Position numbers and translations under genes: made by a program. From Diabrotica undecimpunctata (Eukaryota > Arthropoda > Insecta > Coleoptera > Chrysomelidae), in contig NC_092805.1 in the NCBI RefSeq assembly GCF_040954645.1, positions 68,805,186 through 68,869,185 on the forward strand: 64,000 bases of DNA, written 5' to 3'. Position 1 is the first letter of the stretch; every line of letters starts with the position of its first letter. The notes below the pieces were generated by a model that worked only from the letters and a program-made list of their open reading frames with translations, searched no databases and was not told where the DNA came from. This document shows positions 1 to 11,740 of this stretch, one piece after another.

Positions 1-560
1 AATATACATTTAATAACACTCGTGGACAAATATCTATGATAGATTATGTTAATATAACTGACAGAGATTATACATCCATCGAAAATAATAGACGTAAGAT
101 GCCTCATCTCAGCAGATGTAGGTAGCGGCCATAGCCTAGTATTATGTAAAATAAGAATCATCCTGAAATACTTCCCACCCAAGAGAGCGGTGCCAACATA
201 AACAAAAATCAAAGTTGAAGGACTAAATACGGAATCCACGGAATACTTATACAGGAAAATAATATGAAATATTAGAAAAGGACATCAAGGAAAGCTGGGA
301 AAAACTCAAAAAATAACATAAATAAGGCAGCAACAGAATCACTTGAAGAGAGGAAAGTAACGATCACTAATATATTAAAAAAGAAAACACCATGGTTTAG
401 AGAGGAAGGAAAGAGATGTGAAGAAAAGAAGAAAGCCTTTTTACAATACAGAACACAACAAACACAACAGGCATATAACCACTATAAATGAATCAAAAAT
501 GAAACAGGTTAATTTGTAATATTTAATCAATTATTAAGTAGGCAAGAACCACTAGTGTAA
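1..560 (+). pseudogene. LINE endonuclease-domain fragment, cut by the window edge
   Basis: Broken reading frames give the end of an AP-endonuclease-like domain: an IDYV stretch, then near 115-165 the residues ADVGSGHSLVLCKIR, a degenerate form of the usual GSDH(S/H)LV motif in which the catalytic Asp reads Gly. Near 470-510 lies AYNHYK, an interrupting stop, then IKNETG, a post-endonuclease segment common in insect LINEs. Several stops and frame changes make it non-coding. The 5' part lies outside the window. Clade is not resolved. Confidence 0.55.
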
Positions 561-2556
561 TAATTATCAGATTTTGATGACCTTCCAAATGAAGTGCCAT
601 ATGACACCCACGCTATTAAAAAAATTGACATCTGACGGGGATCATCGAAATATCGAAACTTTAATACGAATTTAAGTAAGGTTTTTGAATCTTATTATTT
701 TATTTCTTGTTTGAATGATTCTTGTTGCTTTGGTTATTGTTAATTTTTACCCATCTAAAGAGTTTTGTTTATAACTATTTAATTATTTAATCTTTCTTTA
801 ATCCTTTTACGCAGTTTACTTCTGTTATATTAATATACACTTACCTTAAATCAGTTAATATAAAAATTGTTGGTAAAACAGGTTGATGGATAAGATATAT
901 GAAAGCAAAAATAATTTCACAGTTTTTAATTACAGAAAAGGTGGTTTTAATGCTATCAAATTATAAAAAAGCTTCAAAGATACAAAAAATCTAAGGCATA
1001 TGGAAAATTTTATTGATATATCGTTATTAGTTATAACAAATATATAAGGGTAGTTTGGATTTGGTTATATGTTTCTGCTTTCGACACAACAGTCATCCAA
1101 AATACTTGTTGCGAAAAACACATTATCTTTGTAAATGATCCTAACTATTACTAGTAAGAACTTTAAAGGTCCGGAAGAACTTTATTCAGAATATGCCCTG
1201 TATAAATTGGAAACTCTGGATTCAACTGAATACAGAAAGGTGCACACTAAATCATCGTAACATGATCATTGTGTACATGTATTACACAAATGGAGTAAAT
1301 TACTTTATTCTCAAGACAAACAACCATTGAACACAAAATAGAAGAATGTCTCCAACGATTGTATGAATTCAGCTCTCCAACGTTTCTGTATGCGATGAGT
1401 CTATAAATTACATAGCTAACATATATTTCTTATGTTCAGATGTGTCTTAATGCTATTCACTAAATAAATTTTCCTTGTACATTATATCGCTAGTATATTC
1501 TGAGTAGTTTGTCTAGTTGTTAAAAAAATATGTATCGAGTACTAAAAACACTTAAAAACCATGTTTAGAAGACGAACAGAACCGGAAAGCCCAACTACAC
1601 CAAACAAGAAGAACTATTTTTTTTACATGAAACATCTTTTGTATACATTCTCAAAATCTACCGTTCAGATAAGAGCCATCACTCGTCGATTGGGCCACAG
1701 ATAACGCTCCTATGACAAACTTAAAATATTATCCAAGCTATTTTTACCTGCTTCATTATAACAGATATCTTTCTTTTTTCGAAAGCCTTAACTGATTATT
1801 TTTTATTCTAATGAAGAGGATGAATAATATTTAAAAAATATATTCGGTGTCACCGGGACGGACTGCTGTTTGAGAAATTTAGAGAATAGGTGGGGGTTTT
1901 ATTAGGAATGTCACATTTATTGTTTTTTATCTTCGTTTCAACGGCAAGATCTATAAATTGTTTTTTTTTATTAGAATTTAAAAAAATCACCAGGCCCACC
2001 CTAGTATTATAGGTTCTAATTAATTAAAGGATTATTACATCCAAATAACATACAAGTTTAGTAAAATACTTCAAAAAATGTAAAATTTTCTGAAACTGTG
2101 TACTTTTGTCAAACATCTGCGAATTTATAGTATTTATATAATTGAATTTAATGTGACAAAGTTTTCTTTTAATATAAATTTATGTTAGCACATCTAAAAG
2201 AAGTCAACTTGTGTTGCAACAGATTATAAGTTAGTGATGGATTTGACTGTTACTTGATAGAAGTTTATTTTATCATGCAATAAAACACTGAAAACTTTTG
2301 TTTTCAATACTTCCACAAAATTTTTTATCACTACAGCTGTTTCGGTAGAGTGCCTTTCTCAAGTGAGCTAATTTTGCTAACAAACATTGTTATGCTATGT
2401 GTCGAATTAAATTTGTAGTATTTATTTACGTAATTTTTAACTATTTTGATATATTAACCCTTTGTGCAATGAAATCACACTGTGGGTTTATTCTCCGGTT
2501 AATATCGTAATAGTTAAAATGCCACAAATTTCTTGTATTGTTCTTTACATTTACAG
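561..2556. other. AT-rich intergenic stretch, no gene recognised
   Basis: No reading frame above 60 codons resembles a protein I know. The only structured signal I see is at 2337-2366 on the minus strand, listed separately as a hammerhead-like motif. The rest is AT-rich unique-looking sequence. Confidence 0.5.
2337..2366 (-). other. hammerhead-like motif (CTTGAGAA / CCGAAAC)
   Basis: Read on the minus strand, the site has CTTGAGAA, a short GGC...(A)CC stem, then GAAACAG. This order (TGA-x-A core half, stem II, GAAAC core half) resembles the minimal hammerhead ribozyme motifs described in Penelope-like elements. The core is imperfect, so self-cleavage is not implied. It may be the terminal remnant of such an element. 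Confidence 0.35.
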
Positions 2557-2979
2557 ATGCAAAGACAAAGTTGTGTACCTCGATACAAAAGTAATTATTA
2601 CACCAGCATTCTGAAGTTGGATGGGCCTGTAGGCACATTTTCTTTCCCAAAAGATAAACACTTATGTGATAAGTGGTTAAAAGCTATCAAACGAGACAAT
2701 TTTACCCTAACAAAATCTTCTTTTGTGTTTGCTAAGCATTTTCATTCTGAACACATTTTTCTTCATCATACATGGAAAGACAAAGAGGGCCATGTTGTGG
2801 CTGAAAAACCTAAATAGACAAAATTGGAATTAAATGCTATTCCTAGAATTTTCGTCAATCTTTCGTCATGTATGTCTATTACTAAACCTATATACAGAAG
2901 TAATCCATGTGAAAGACGACAACATGACTTTGATAGAGAGAACCACAAACTGGAACAACTGGAAAAAAAAACTTTCTGA
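2557..2979 (+). pseudogene. degenerate THAP-domain gene or THAP transposase fragment
   Basis: The frame from ATG 2557 reads as a THAP zinc-finger domain, a C2CH DNA-binding fold found in host factors and P-element-like transposases. Visible are the N-terminal SCVP, FSFPKDK, the invariant Trp in KWLKAI, and KHFHSEHI near the end of the fold. Two zinc ligands are lost: CVPRY where a second Cys is expected, and SFVFAKHF where VC..HF is expected. A TAG at 2815 interrupts the frame, but the same frame continues to 2979 with LNAIPRIFVNL, as in the proline-bearing segment that usually follows THAP domains. TTTACAG just before the ATG could be a splice acceptor. It is probably a dead copy of a dispersed THAP family. 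Confidence 0.65.
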
Positions 2980-3169
2980 AAAACGATTTAATAGACTCGT
3001 TTTATAACTTTATTAACAAATGCAGCATAAAGATTACATTCAATGGTGACGAATGACAGTGTATATTTTTATTTTTTAAACATTCAAAAATGTAGTGACT
3101 CATATGACATTGGTATAAAGATATTAACTAAAAATACTAAGACGAATATATGAAGGCATAAAAGAGCCA

Positions 3170-3420
3170 AGGTTTGTGGCGCAGGTGTTACAATTTTGAG
3201 TTGTATAGAAGATTTGGAGAACCTGACGTTGTAAAATTCATTAAGGTAGCACGCCTCAGATGGATAGGTCATGTAATCAGACGAGAGGAAGATGCCATAG
3301 TCAGAAAAGTTTTTGGCCGAAGAGGGCCGATCGGACAACGAAGAAGAGGAAGACCGAGACTTAGGTACCAAGACAACCTAGAAAATGGTTTGAAGTCTAC
3401 TAACAATTAATAAACAACAT
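3170..3420 (+). pseudogene. LINE C-terminal fragment
   Basis: The frame contains YRRFGEPDVVKFIKVARLRW, then IGHVIRREED and a basic QRRRGRPRLRYQD segment. This LRWIGHV...RRRGRP.(R/L)RW.D pattern is the C-terminal end of many insect LINE reverse-transcriptase proteins. It is open but isolated, with no RT domain upstream, so it is a truncated copy. Confidence 0.7.
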
Positions 3421-3592
3421 TTGACCTGTAATAGGAGTATAGTAAATGAAGGATTGAATCAATATTTTGATGAAAATGTATATTTTTATTTTCATATATG
3501 TATGAAAGGACTTGAATGCAAAAATTTTTTTACACATACCCTGCAGTAAAATTCATTGTTTATTTTGTTATTAATATAAAAACACAATAAAG

Positions 3593-3735
3593 TACACTGC
3601 AACATAATTCAATATAATAATACAATATAAATTAAAATGCAATATTCATAAGTATTTAAAAATGACAATAATATACATAAAAAAAATACACTACAATACA
3701 GTGCAACATAATTCAATATAATAATACAATTTACC
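3593..3735 (+). repeat. two direct copies of an AT-rich ~35-bp block
   Basis: The block gcaacataattcaatataa plus the following taatacaat occurs near 3599 and again near 3703, about 104 bp apart. It is simple AT-rich sequence of unknown origin. Confidence 0.6.
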
Positions 3736-3757
3736 ATGTAATAATATTAATAAAAAA

Positions 3758-3833
3758 GTCCTGTCCGACTGGAAATCGAACCCCGGTCTCCCGCGTGACA
3801 GGCGGGGATACTGACTACTATACTATCAAGGAC
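3758..3833 (-). tRNA. tRNA-Asp(GTC)-like sequence, probably a pseudogene
   Basis: The reverse complement carries a D-arm like tRNA-Asp (GATAGTATAGTAGTCAGTAT), a perfect anticodon stem CCCGC/GCGGG around loop CTGTCAC with anticodon GTC, and a T-loop GGTTCGATTTC. Box A and box B are both recognisable. The acceptor stem does not pair in the standard register (TCCTTGA against TCGGACA), and the T-stem has a mismatch (CGGGG against TCCAG). The outermost GTCCT/AGGAC do pair if four extra 3' bases loop out. A degenerate tRNA gene is most likely; a tRNA-derived SINE head is the alternative. Confidence 0.6.
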
Positions 3834-4380
3834 ATGACACAAACTTATTTCAAAATTGACAGTTCTGGGTCATACAGTGATTTATTGAGATTATTATTTT
3901 GAAATACAAAAGACTAATATAATTATGAACATTTAATAAATAATACAAAACATATCTTATAAATAATAATATTAATTAATATTTTATTATATATATAATA
4001 TTATATGTATATACATATAATATATATAATATAAAATATATATACAAAAGGAATATTTTTATATTCGAGAGAGGAAGAGAGAGAAAATATATCTTCTGTC
4101 TCTCTCTTACTCATTATCTTACATATGTAATGATTTCACAGATTCACTCCCATACAAATTTGTAACGTTGGTGCGCGCGTATAGAAGTATAACTTCAAAA
4201 AGAAAATTACCAACATTAATAAAATAATTGTCATTTTTAGACAAGTCCAATTTAAGTGGTCTTCAGATTGATTGTTACCTCTCAATATAATCTTTTAATA
4301 TTTCGACGTGTTCTGAGGGACTAGAATCATTAAATTCATTTAATTCTATTATATTTCCTATTATATTTTTGTTTCTAGAG
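3834..4380. other. AT-rich spacer with short (TA) runs
   Basis: Contains an irregular (TA)-rich stretch at about 3955-4045 and a purine-rich gagaggaagagagag run near 4066-4085. No gene or element is recognised. Confidence 0.45.
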
Positions 4381-4389
4381 GAATTACTG

Positions 4390-5330
4390 GTTTGAAGATA
4401 ATGAGCCTATTTTCATTCAAGAATATACCACAACTGCTAGGTATGATGGTTAAAGTTCAGCTTATGGTGGCACCTTGATTCTTTTTACTAACAGTGATTT
4501 TTCTTTAGTGTCACCTCAAGCAACTCGAATCTTTCAATTCTTTATTCAATTATAACCGCTGATTTACCGACAATAAAGGCTTGGTCTGACTCCAACTTAC
4601 TTGCTTTAACGTGGATAACGTGGAGCCATTTAATCCCTGTTTTTAAATAACAGCCAAATCAGAATCGTTAATTGCGTAAAATTTACTAGGTATTATTATC
4701 GACAGTAATCGTAAATGGTCCTTGCATACTGATTCCTTAAGTAAGAAACTAGCTTTAGCTTGCTTTGCAATAAGATCTGTTTCAAAGTAAATCAATTTAT
4801 CATCTGCAAAAATAGTAGTAGAGTATTATGTTCGATGTGGTCTTCCTTTTTGGTGTTCTAATACAGCAGCCCAATTTGATACTATATTTAAATTACGAAA
4901 AAAGCAACTCAATATTTATTTGGTCTCAAAAAAACACCTCATTGCAAGACCTACTTCAAAAAATGACAGAATTGTGACATTTCCCTCTTTATATATTTTA
5001 GAAACTGTTTGTTTGATTGTCTAGCATCTTAAAATATTTCAGGGAAGACCTGATTTTGGCTACTCCATTAGAAATTACCAGATATACTGCAGTGTAGGTA
5101 AATAAAATTGCCCACAAAAAACGACTACGTATTTTAATAAAAATACTTGTAGGACTTTGCCGATTGAGAAAGCACCTAAAACTATTTAACCCTATACAAA
5201 CACCGATCTTAGGAAACTGTCTTGGTCGAGTTACGTAAGATAATAAACGAGCCTTCAGATGAACGATGTGTTTCGATCTTCTGTAATAAGAAAGTTTCCG
5301 TGATATACCTATTATTGAGATAATGGCTAA
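4390..5330 (+). pseudogene. LINE reverse-transcriptase C-terminal region (CR1/Jockey-like)
   Basis: Translations in shifting plus-strand frames give KFTRYYYRQ, the counterpart of KFLGI.ID, near 4675-4710; then KWSLHTDSLSKKLALACFAI; then VEYYVRCGLPFWCSNTAAQF near 4805-4880; then RPTSKNDRIVTFPSLYIL near 4945-5005. This is the order seen after the RT palm in CR1/Jockey-group LINEs. Many stops and frameshifts are present. Confidence 0.6.
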
Positions 5331-6089
5331 TGTCTGAAAACAGGCACCATACCACAAACGGATCTTTTTTAATATACGATATAGTTTTATTGACATTCTT
5401 TATTCGTATTTTAGTGTCTAATCTCTTTTTAGTTTTTCTCTTTCCACATCATTTTCTTTTGTATTTAAATATCTTTTTATTTATTATTGTTTTCGCCTGT
5501 TTTATGTTAATTTTTTTTTCTTTTCAATTATTTATTAGGTTATAGCATTGGTTTTTAACAAATCTATATTATTTGATTTAGGATTGAGTTTACATAATTG
5601 ATTTTTTTGGGAAACAAATTTGGAAAAGTTCATTAAGTCATAAATCGGTTATGTTTACTTTTGATCGGGTTTGATTCGAATAACACAAGGCAGGAATGCC
5701 ACGATTAAATAATTTAAAATATTTTCTCCCGCTTCCACAAACAAACCTCCTCACATAAATCCTCGAAAAAATGCCACTCATCATTCAAGTACAGGCGCCC
5801 CTTTGCAGCGACTACCACAAAATGCCCCTTCTCGAAACAAGACTGTGGGAGCTTACTGTCGAATCTTCAGTTGGCTATGCAAAGAATGCAAGTTAGACCA
5901 CCGAGAGACATGCGACCCCGTACGTCGAATATGAGAACGAATGTATATGAACATAGCATAAGGAGTATAGCACGGATACTAACAGTTATTAACACCAGAG
6001 AACTACGAATAACACGCCGAATCGGCTAGGGTTATTATGGTACCCTAGACTGGAAGAGACCAGAATAGGGTAGAGATGTGTCAGAAAAA
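5331..6089. other. no gene recognised
   Basis: A T-rich stretch (5390-5540) is followed by a more GC-balanced part at about 5690-6060. The latter has a short open frame reading MRPRTSNMRTNVYEHSIRSI that I do not recognise. It could be a weak host or element remnant. Confidence 0.35.
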
Positions 6090-6245
6090 AAAAAACATGT
6101 AGAGGATTATTTTATTAATTACTATTTAAATGGGAATAAGTCACAATTAAAGATTAAAGTACGCTTATTAACGTTTCAATTTTCACTTAGGGATTCATTT
6201 AAATAGTAAGTACTTTAACATGCCACAAGAAAATAGCTTCAGAAC
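6090..6245. repeat. dispersed repeat, copy 1 (inverted composite)
   Basis: On the minus strand the block has GAAAATTGAAACGTTAATAAG followed by TTTAATTGTGACTTATTCCC and CATTTAAATAGTAATTA. On the plus strand it runs into atttaaatagtaagtacttt and ccacaagaaaatagcttcag. The same ordered pieces recur at 7419-7545 and 13631-13755. A hammerhead-like core lies at 6172-6201 on the minus strand. Confidence 0.6.
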
Positions 6246-6289
6246 AATATTATTTTATTAGGATTATTTATTAATACAAAAGTTACATC

Positions 6290-7330
6290 CAGGGACACTC
6301 AGTATAAGACTGTATCGAAAAGAGTAATATCAGTAGATATCCTAATTATCCAACGTTATACATGTAAAATTATTCAGGCATATGCCCCGACATTACATGA
6401 CCAAGGTGAGGAAATTTTACGGAGAAATGAATGAAGCAATGATGAGAAATAAAACAAAGTATATAATCTTAATGAGCGGTTTTAATGCAAAAATGGGAAA
6501 AGAAGAAAACTAAAATGAAATTTTAATAGGAATCTATATATTAGAAGACAGAAATAACAGAGGAGAAATACTACTATCACATCAAAAAGAGGCGATGGAT
6601 CTAACAAAGTCTAGATATGACAACAAATAATTAAATAGACAATATATTATGCAACGACAGAAACGAAGTATTAAATACAATAGTGTTAAACACGATAAAC
6701 ACAGGTAGCGATTACACAATGTTAAAAACAGGATTAAAAATTATTAACATCAAGACAGAAAGAAGAAATAAATGCCGGGCAAAAAACAATTAATATAGAA
6801 GAAATATAACATTAAAAGTCGAATAGGAACAATAACTGACAAAATTTATTGAATTAGTAGACAAAGAGTCAAAAGAGTCTTAAATAAACATTTAACAAAT
6901 ACTGTAATATCAATAGTAACAGAATATTATAAAATTTTAAAATTCAACAAGGAAATATAAAATTTATTAAAAAAAGAGACAGCATTTTAAACATAACAAG
7001 ACACTGTATAAAGTAGAAATTACAGAAATCATTTAAATGAAGTACTACAAAAAAAAAATAAAGCCAAAGAAGAAATTACAGAAATTTAAAACATGATGAT
7101 AGAAAACTACTATTAAACATTATATACGTCAAAAGTGAAACCACCGAGTAACAAAGAAAAACATCTGAAGTAGTAAAAAATGTTAGATCTGCAGATATAC
7201 CACAAATAATAGAGGAAGAAATACAATAGACAACAAGCACTATATGAAATAAGAAAGCCGCAAGTGAATAGATTTAAAAATCATAAAGTATGGAGGACAA
7301 CACATAAAAATATTATAAATTCTTTGCGGA
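6290..7330 (+). pseudogene. LINE endonuclease-domain fragment
   Basis: Frames near 6365-6600 read IIQAYAPT, then EMNEAMMRNKTKYIILMSGF followed by NAKMGKEEN, then LEDRNNRGEILL. This is the order of the endonuclease active-site region (usually GDFNAK.G). Near 6640-6740 come ILCNDRNEV and a GSDYTML segment, the counterpart of GSDHR(M/L)V. The 3' part to 7330 is very degraded. It is not coding. Confidence 0.65.
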
Positions 7331-7418
7331 TATTGCATACAATTGTGCAGTGCATACAATTTAATTAATCACCAACTTGGTTTGTCTTGGTGGCTTGGTT
7401 TGTAAATGTTTTTATTTT

Positions 7419-7545
7419 TATAACGATTTCCGAAGTGGAAACTTAAATTTCAATAAACTTATTTTAAACTTTAATTGTAGCTTGTTTCCATTAAAATAGT
7501 AACTACATACTTTAAGATTCCACAAGAAAATAGCTTCAGAGCAGC
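7419..7545 (+). repeat. dispersed repeat, copy 2
   Basis: Contains aacgatttccgaagtggaaa, then ttttaaactttaattgtagc, tattcc-like and cattaaaatagtaactacat, ending ccacaagaaaatagcttcag. It matches copies near 6100 and 13640. The gatttcc-gaag-tggaaa hairpin corresponds to stem II of a hammerhead-like core, but here the GAAAC half has decayed. Confidence 0.6.
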
Positions 7546-7559
7546 TCGAGTTGACGTTA

Positions 7560-7745
7560 CACCAGTCAATTTCGTAAGATGGGGCAGCTAGGATACACGT
7601 CTCTGTCCAGGGCATTTCTTGTCTTCAATATTGCCTTGTAGAATTAATTGTAGAAGTAAGTATTTATTTTTACGCATAATGTGACCCAAGTAAGCCAATT
7701 TTCTGTTCTTTATCTTTTTAATAATTTCTTTGTCTTTTTTTAGCC
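7560..7745 (-). pseudogene. LINE C-terminal fragment
   Basis: The minus strand reads KNRKLAYLGHIMRKNKYLLL, then QLILQGNIEDKKCPGQRRVS, then a stop, then LTKLTGV. This matches the (R)KLQY(L/F)GHI.R...Y.LLQLI..GKI..K...GR+R.SWL...W.G pattern at the end of insect LINE proteins. It runs directly into repeat copy 2, suggesting that repeat lies next to LINE or Penelope ends. Confidence 0.65.
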
Positions 7746-7939
7746 TCTAAAGAATAGTTATATTAGTTGTGTGGTGTATATAATGATACGCTTAGCTACG
7801 TCGGTAGTACTATATTTCAAATGCCTCTAATCATCCTATAGTTAATATATAATTTATATACTTATAAAGTAGCAAATTTTTTTGGTCCTCTAGGAGCCCT
7901 GAGCCTAAGATATGCCCCTCGAAAAGGTCAAAAACAGCA

Positions 7940-9800
7940 CTTAGTATCCTATATTTAAAGAGCTATATCTATTCAATGTATCATTTTTTTTTTGTTATAA
8001 TGTTATAATAAAATTGTAGGAACCAGTAAATTAAAAGGTTTTTAAAGATTTTTCAAACAAGATACAGCTGTTTAAAAATTGATAGTTTTTCAAAAATTGC
8101 ATTTTTTATCATTTGTAAACTAATAATACTTGACTCAAATTGCATAAAAATTAAGGTGAAGGTAGTTCTATATGTATAAAATAATCTCTACTTAGTAAAT
8201 TTCTTGTTCCGGGCCTTAAAGTATTTTTTTGACGGCCTGAAAATTGAGCTTTGAGCTCTTTTTACCCTATATTTGAAGAGCTATATCTCTAAGCCCAATG
8301 GTGCGATTTTAACTTACAATGTCTTATTTTTTAGCTATAATGTAAAATTTTTTAAGAAATAATGTACAAAACCGTATATTAAGTTTTATTTTAGAGGTCA
8401 AGAAAAACGAAAAGAAAATTTGTTTCAATTGTCAAAATTTAACTGATGTAGGAAAAAATTAATGAAACCGGTAAGTGAAGGGATTTTTAAACACCTTTCA
8501 AACGAGCATTGGTAAATTAAAATTCATCTAGTACATTCTAAGATACAGCTGTAAAATAGCCATTTTTTCGAAAGCATTTTTTTCTGATTTGTAAACTGAT
8601 AGATTCTTTCGTAAGAATCTTAAATTGCATAAAAATGAAGGAGAAATTAGTTCTGTATGTATACAATAATGTCTACTTATTTAATTAATTGGCTTCGAGC
8701 TTTAACTGTTTTTTCGACCGCCTAAAAATTGAGCTTTTTGCTTAATAAATAAGCCAAAACATGTGGTCGTTAATGATTTCTCCCATCTGTTTGATTATTC
8801 AGAAATAATAAAACTCAACAAATTATTAAAATAGATAACAAAACCTAAATTTTAAGCGTTTAAGAAGCCTTTAGGTGGCCGAGAACCGAGGTAATCGCAC
8901 ATTTAGTTTTAACTTTAATCTGGGATATTAAATAGGTGAGCTCTAATTTTGTTTAAATTGACGAACATTTAGATTTTAGGAAATGTAATACTCATCGATC
9001 TTTATTACATTTAAAAAAAGTTTAATCTCAGCAAATTCTGAGCATAATGGGTTTTATCCTTTTTTTTTTCATCTTATGTGCATTGTCTCTACAAAACGCT
9101 TGAAATAGTCTTTGTTAATATATTTGAATATTTTATGAAACTAACAAAATATTTTACTCAAACCTCAACACATGCTTTAGGTTATTTAGAATGAAAGTTA
9201 TGGCAAAAGAATTTGTTTTTAATTAAAGATAATACATATTTGTAGTCCAAGAGTATTATAAAGCCATCTACATTTCTTTAAATCTAAATTTTCGTCACTT
9301 TAAAAAAAATACAATTTAAACAAATGTAGCGTTCATTTTAGTACATTTAATCCCTCAGATTAAAGTTGAAATTAAAATTGCCATAACTTTGGGTCTCGAG
9401 CACCAAAAGGTTTTCTTAAACACTTAATAGGTTTTGTTATCTATTTTATTGATTCGTTAAAATCTAATATTGCAGAATAATCAAACAGTTGAGAGAAATT
9501 ATTAACAACCACATGTGTTGGCTTACTCAAGCAATAGGCTCAATTTTTAGGTGGCTAAAAAAATAGTTTAAGGTCCGGGCCAAAAAACATATACATAAAC
9601 ATTGTCGAATACATATAGTACTACCTTTACCTGAATTTTTATGCAATCTGATATTGTTAGAAAAAAGTGCTATCAGTTTAAAAATGATAAAAAATGCGAC
9701 TTTCGAAGAACTGATCATGTTTAAACAGCTGTAGCTTCGAATCTACTGGATGGATTTTAATTTACCCATGCTCTACTCTACTAAATGAAATGTTTTAATG
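7940..9800. repeat. large imperfect inverted repeat with extra direct sub-repeats
   Basis: About 8500-8970 and about 9310-9790 are inverted copies. For example taacaaaacctaaattttaa near 8838 pairs with aataggttttgttatctatt near 9426, and cataaaaatgaaggagaaat near 8630 with the cctgaatttttatgcaat region near 9640. The loop is about 340 bp. Upstream, 7950-8300 repeats parts of the left arm directly: cctatattt(a/g)aagagctatatct occurs near 7951 and 8264, and aagatacagctgt near 8060 and 8548. No transposase is seen. It could be a fold-back or MITE-like element, or an inverted duplication of a satellite-like unit. Confidence 0.65.
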
Positions 9801-11740
9801 ACAACATAATAAGCAAGGAAAATAAGGAAAATAACTAGACATGTACAAACAAGCATAGACCTATGCAGTAGAAACTGAGAAACGAGTGTTATTAGTTTTT
9901 TCACATGATAAGCAATTCATATGTATATTTTTGAGTAATTTTCATATAAAGTTAATTTAATCGTCTACATATTTTATTTATAAAAGTACTGTACAATTAA
10001 TAAACTATATAATTTAACAAAATTTTAATATATCACAATAAAAAAGCTGCTCGCTATTTCACATTGTCAAAATAATATACAAGGAAAGGAAATCAAAATT
10101 TTTGACTATGAAAAATTTTACTAAAAGCGTCTCTAGATAATTTGTTATTAACGAATGTTATAAATTGGATCCACTGGGTTATAAGATAAAACGAGCTTAT
10201 TTGTGTAAATAAATCAAAATCTAAAACATTTGTTCATTAAAAAAAGCTCAAATGGGAATTAAAGTAACGAAGCAATGGTAAATAAATAAAAGTAACTGTA
10301 ACGTCATCTCCCATCTCCATCTTAATGAAGAATCCACAATAAAGGTTACCTGAGCTGAAGAGTCACCACCATGTCTGCATTCTCCAACTATGAATGCATC
10401 TCGTGAGACGGAGATGACAACAAAGAAGTGAAAGAAGGCGATGGTTATGACGTTCAAGTGAGAGTTGTGTATTGTGTAAGGGTGTATGGATTTGCATTGT
10501 TTGCCAACGTACGACCGCATTTAACTTTACTGGCAAATAAGGATAAAAGGGGACGTTGCACTGGGTGACAAATGGATTACCGTTTACCACGCATTTTTCT
10601 TGTTGTCAAATAAAATGATAGGTTCATCTTTTTCTTCATATTTTTTTAACAGTTCTTGTAAAAGATATAAAAAAACATATATTTAGAATGCCAGATAATA
10701 ATGGAACTTTGAGTATTTAATTTTATTTTTTCACGCTTTACTTTTCCAATATCGGACAAACATCGAGTACATGCTTTTTTGTTTTATTTAATTATGACCT
10801 CTTAAAGGTGCTTCTAGCCATAAAATCTGGTAAGAATAATTAACCTTCAAATGCAAATGCAAATTTATGGATTTTGAATTGTACTACAATGCTTCAAATA
10901 GCTTACCTTAACTCAATCTTACTCAGGCTCTGTTTTCGCACAATAAATCACATAAATATTCAAAATAAATTTCATCAATATATCGTATAAATGAAAAAAA
11001 TCAATAGAAAATGTCATGCACAATTCCCCAATATAAAATCACCAATAACAATTCATATACCTGCTATAAAATGAATAACATTTTCATTTTATTCATTTTA
11101 TATTTCAATTATGTCACTTTCAGTAGAACAGTTTCAATTATGACATATAAATTATAAGAAAATCAAAACATACAAATCACAGATCCCTAGCATGTTTGAC
11201 AAATTGTAGGCACAAAAGAAAGGTTTCTCTAATCACGTCGACAACTATTAGTATAAAACACATGTATCTTCCTATAATTGTCGTTTTTAAGAAATGTAAG
11301 ATCAAAGTTAAAATTGCAAATTATATCGTCTTCTTTTTCTGGAATCTGGTTTCTCCTGGTTGAGTGACCTCTCCTCTTGGTTAGAACTCCAAAATCTGGT
11401 AGCCTCTCAAAGAGTTCTTCCTAGCCTCACCTTAAACAAATAGTTTTGAATAAAAACTTACAATTGTTTGGAAGCTCTCTGCCTTTGTACTGCTTGGCTT
11501 CAAAATCACTCACTCCACGGCTTTTTACACCACTAAACTACTTACCAAAAACCTGCTGAAGATCAATATTTAATAATTTTACTTAATAATTTTATCCAGA
11601 AAAACAAACAAACTTTCTCTCCCAAATCTTGTAATCGACTCCTCGCATTTTTTCTTTCTTCCATCAACAAACCTTATATTATATTATATTACACCCTTAT
11701 ATTATATTAAGACATATATTCTGCATTTTCACGTATTGTA
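9801..11740. other. no gene recognised
   Basis: Mostly AT-rich. Two overlapping minus-strand frames at 10248-10590 coincide with a locally GC-richer patch but resemble nothing I know. A CT-rich stretch at 11330-11660 ahead of the retroelement remnant could be a decayed LTR or leader, but no terminal repeat is visible. Confidence 0.35.

Noticed and set aside
4066..4130. gagaggaagagagag near a (TA) run as a regulatory GAGA site
   Set aside because: Simple purine repeat with no gene nearby. GAGA-factor binding cannot be argued.
5330..5545. Phe/Leu-rich 71-codon frame suggesting a membrane peptide
   Set aside because: A T-rich stretch gives Phe/Leu by composition alone. No start context or homology.
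10248..10590. Two overlapping minus-strand frames in a GC-richer patch
   Set aside because: No recognisable domain. The frames overlap each other and neither shows a convincing start or splice context. Kept only as unassigned sequence.
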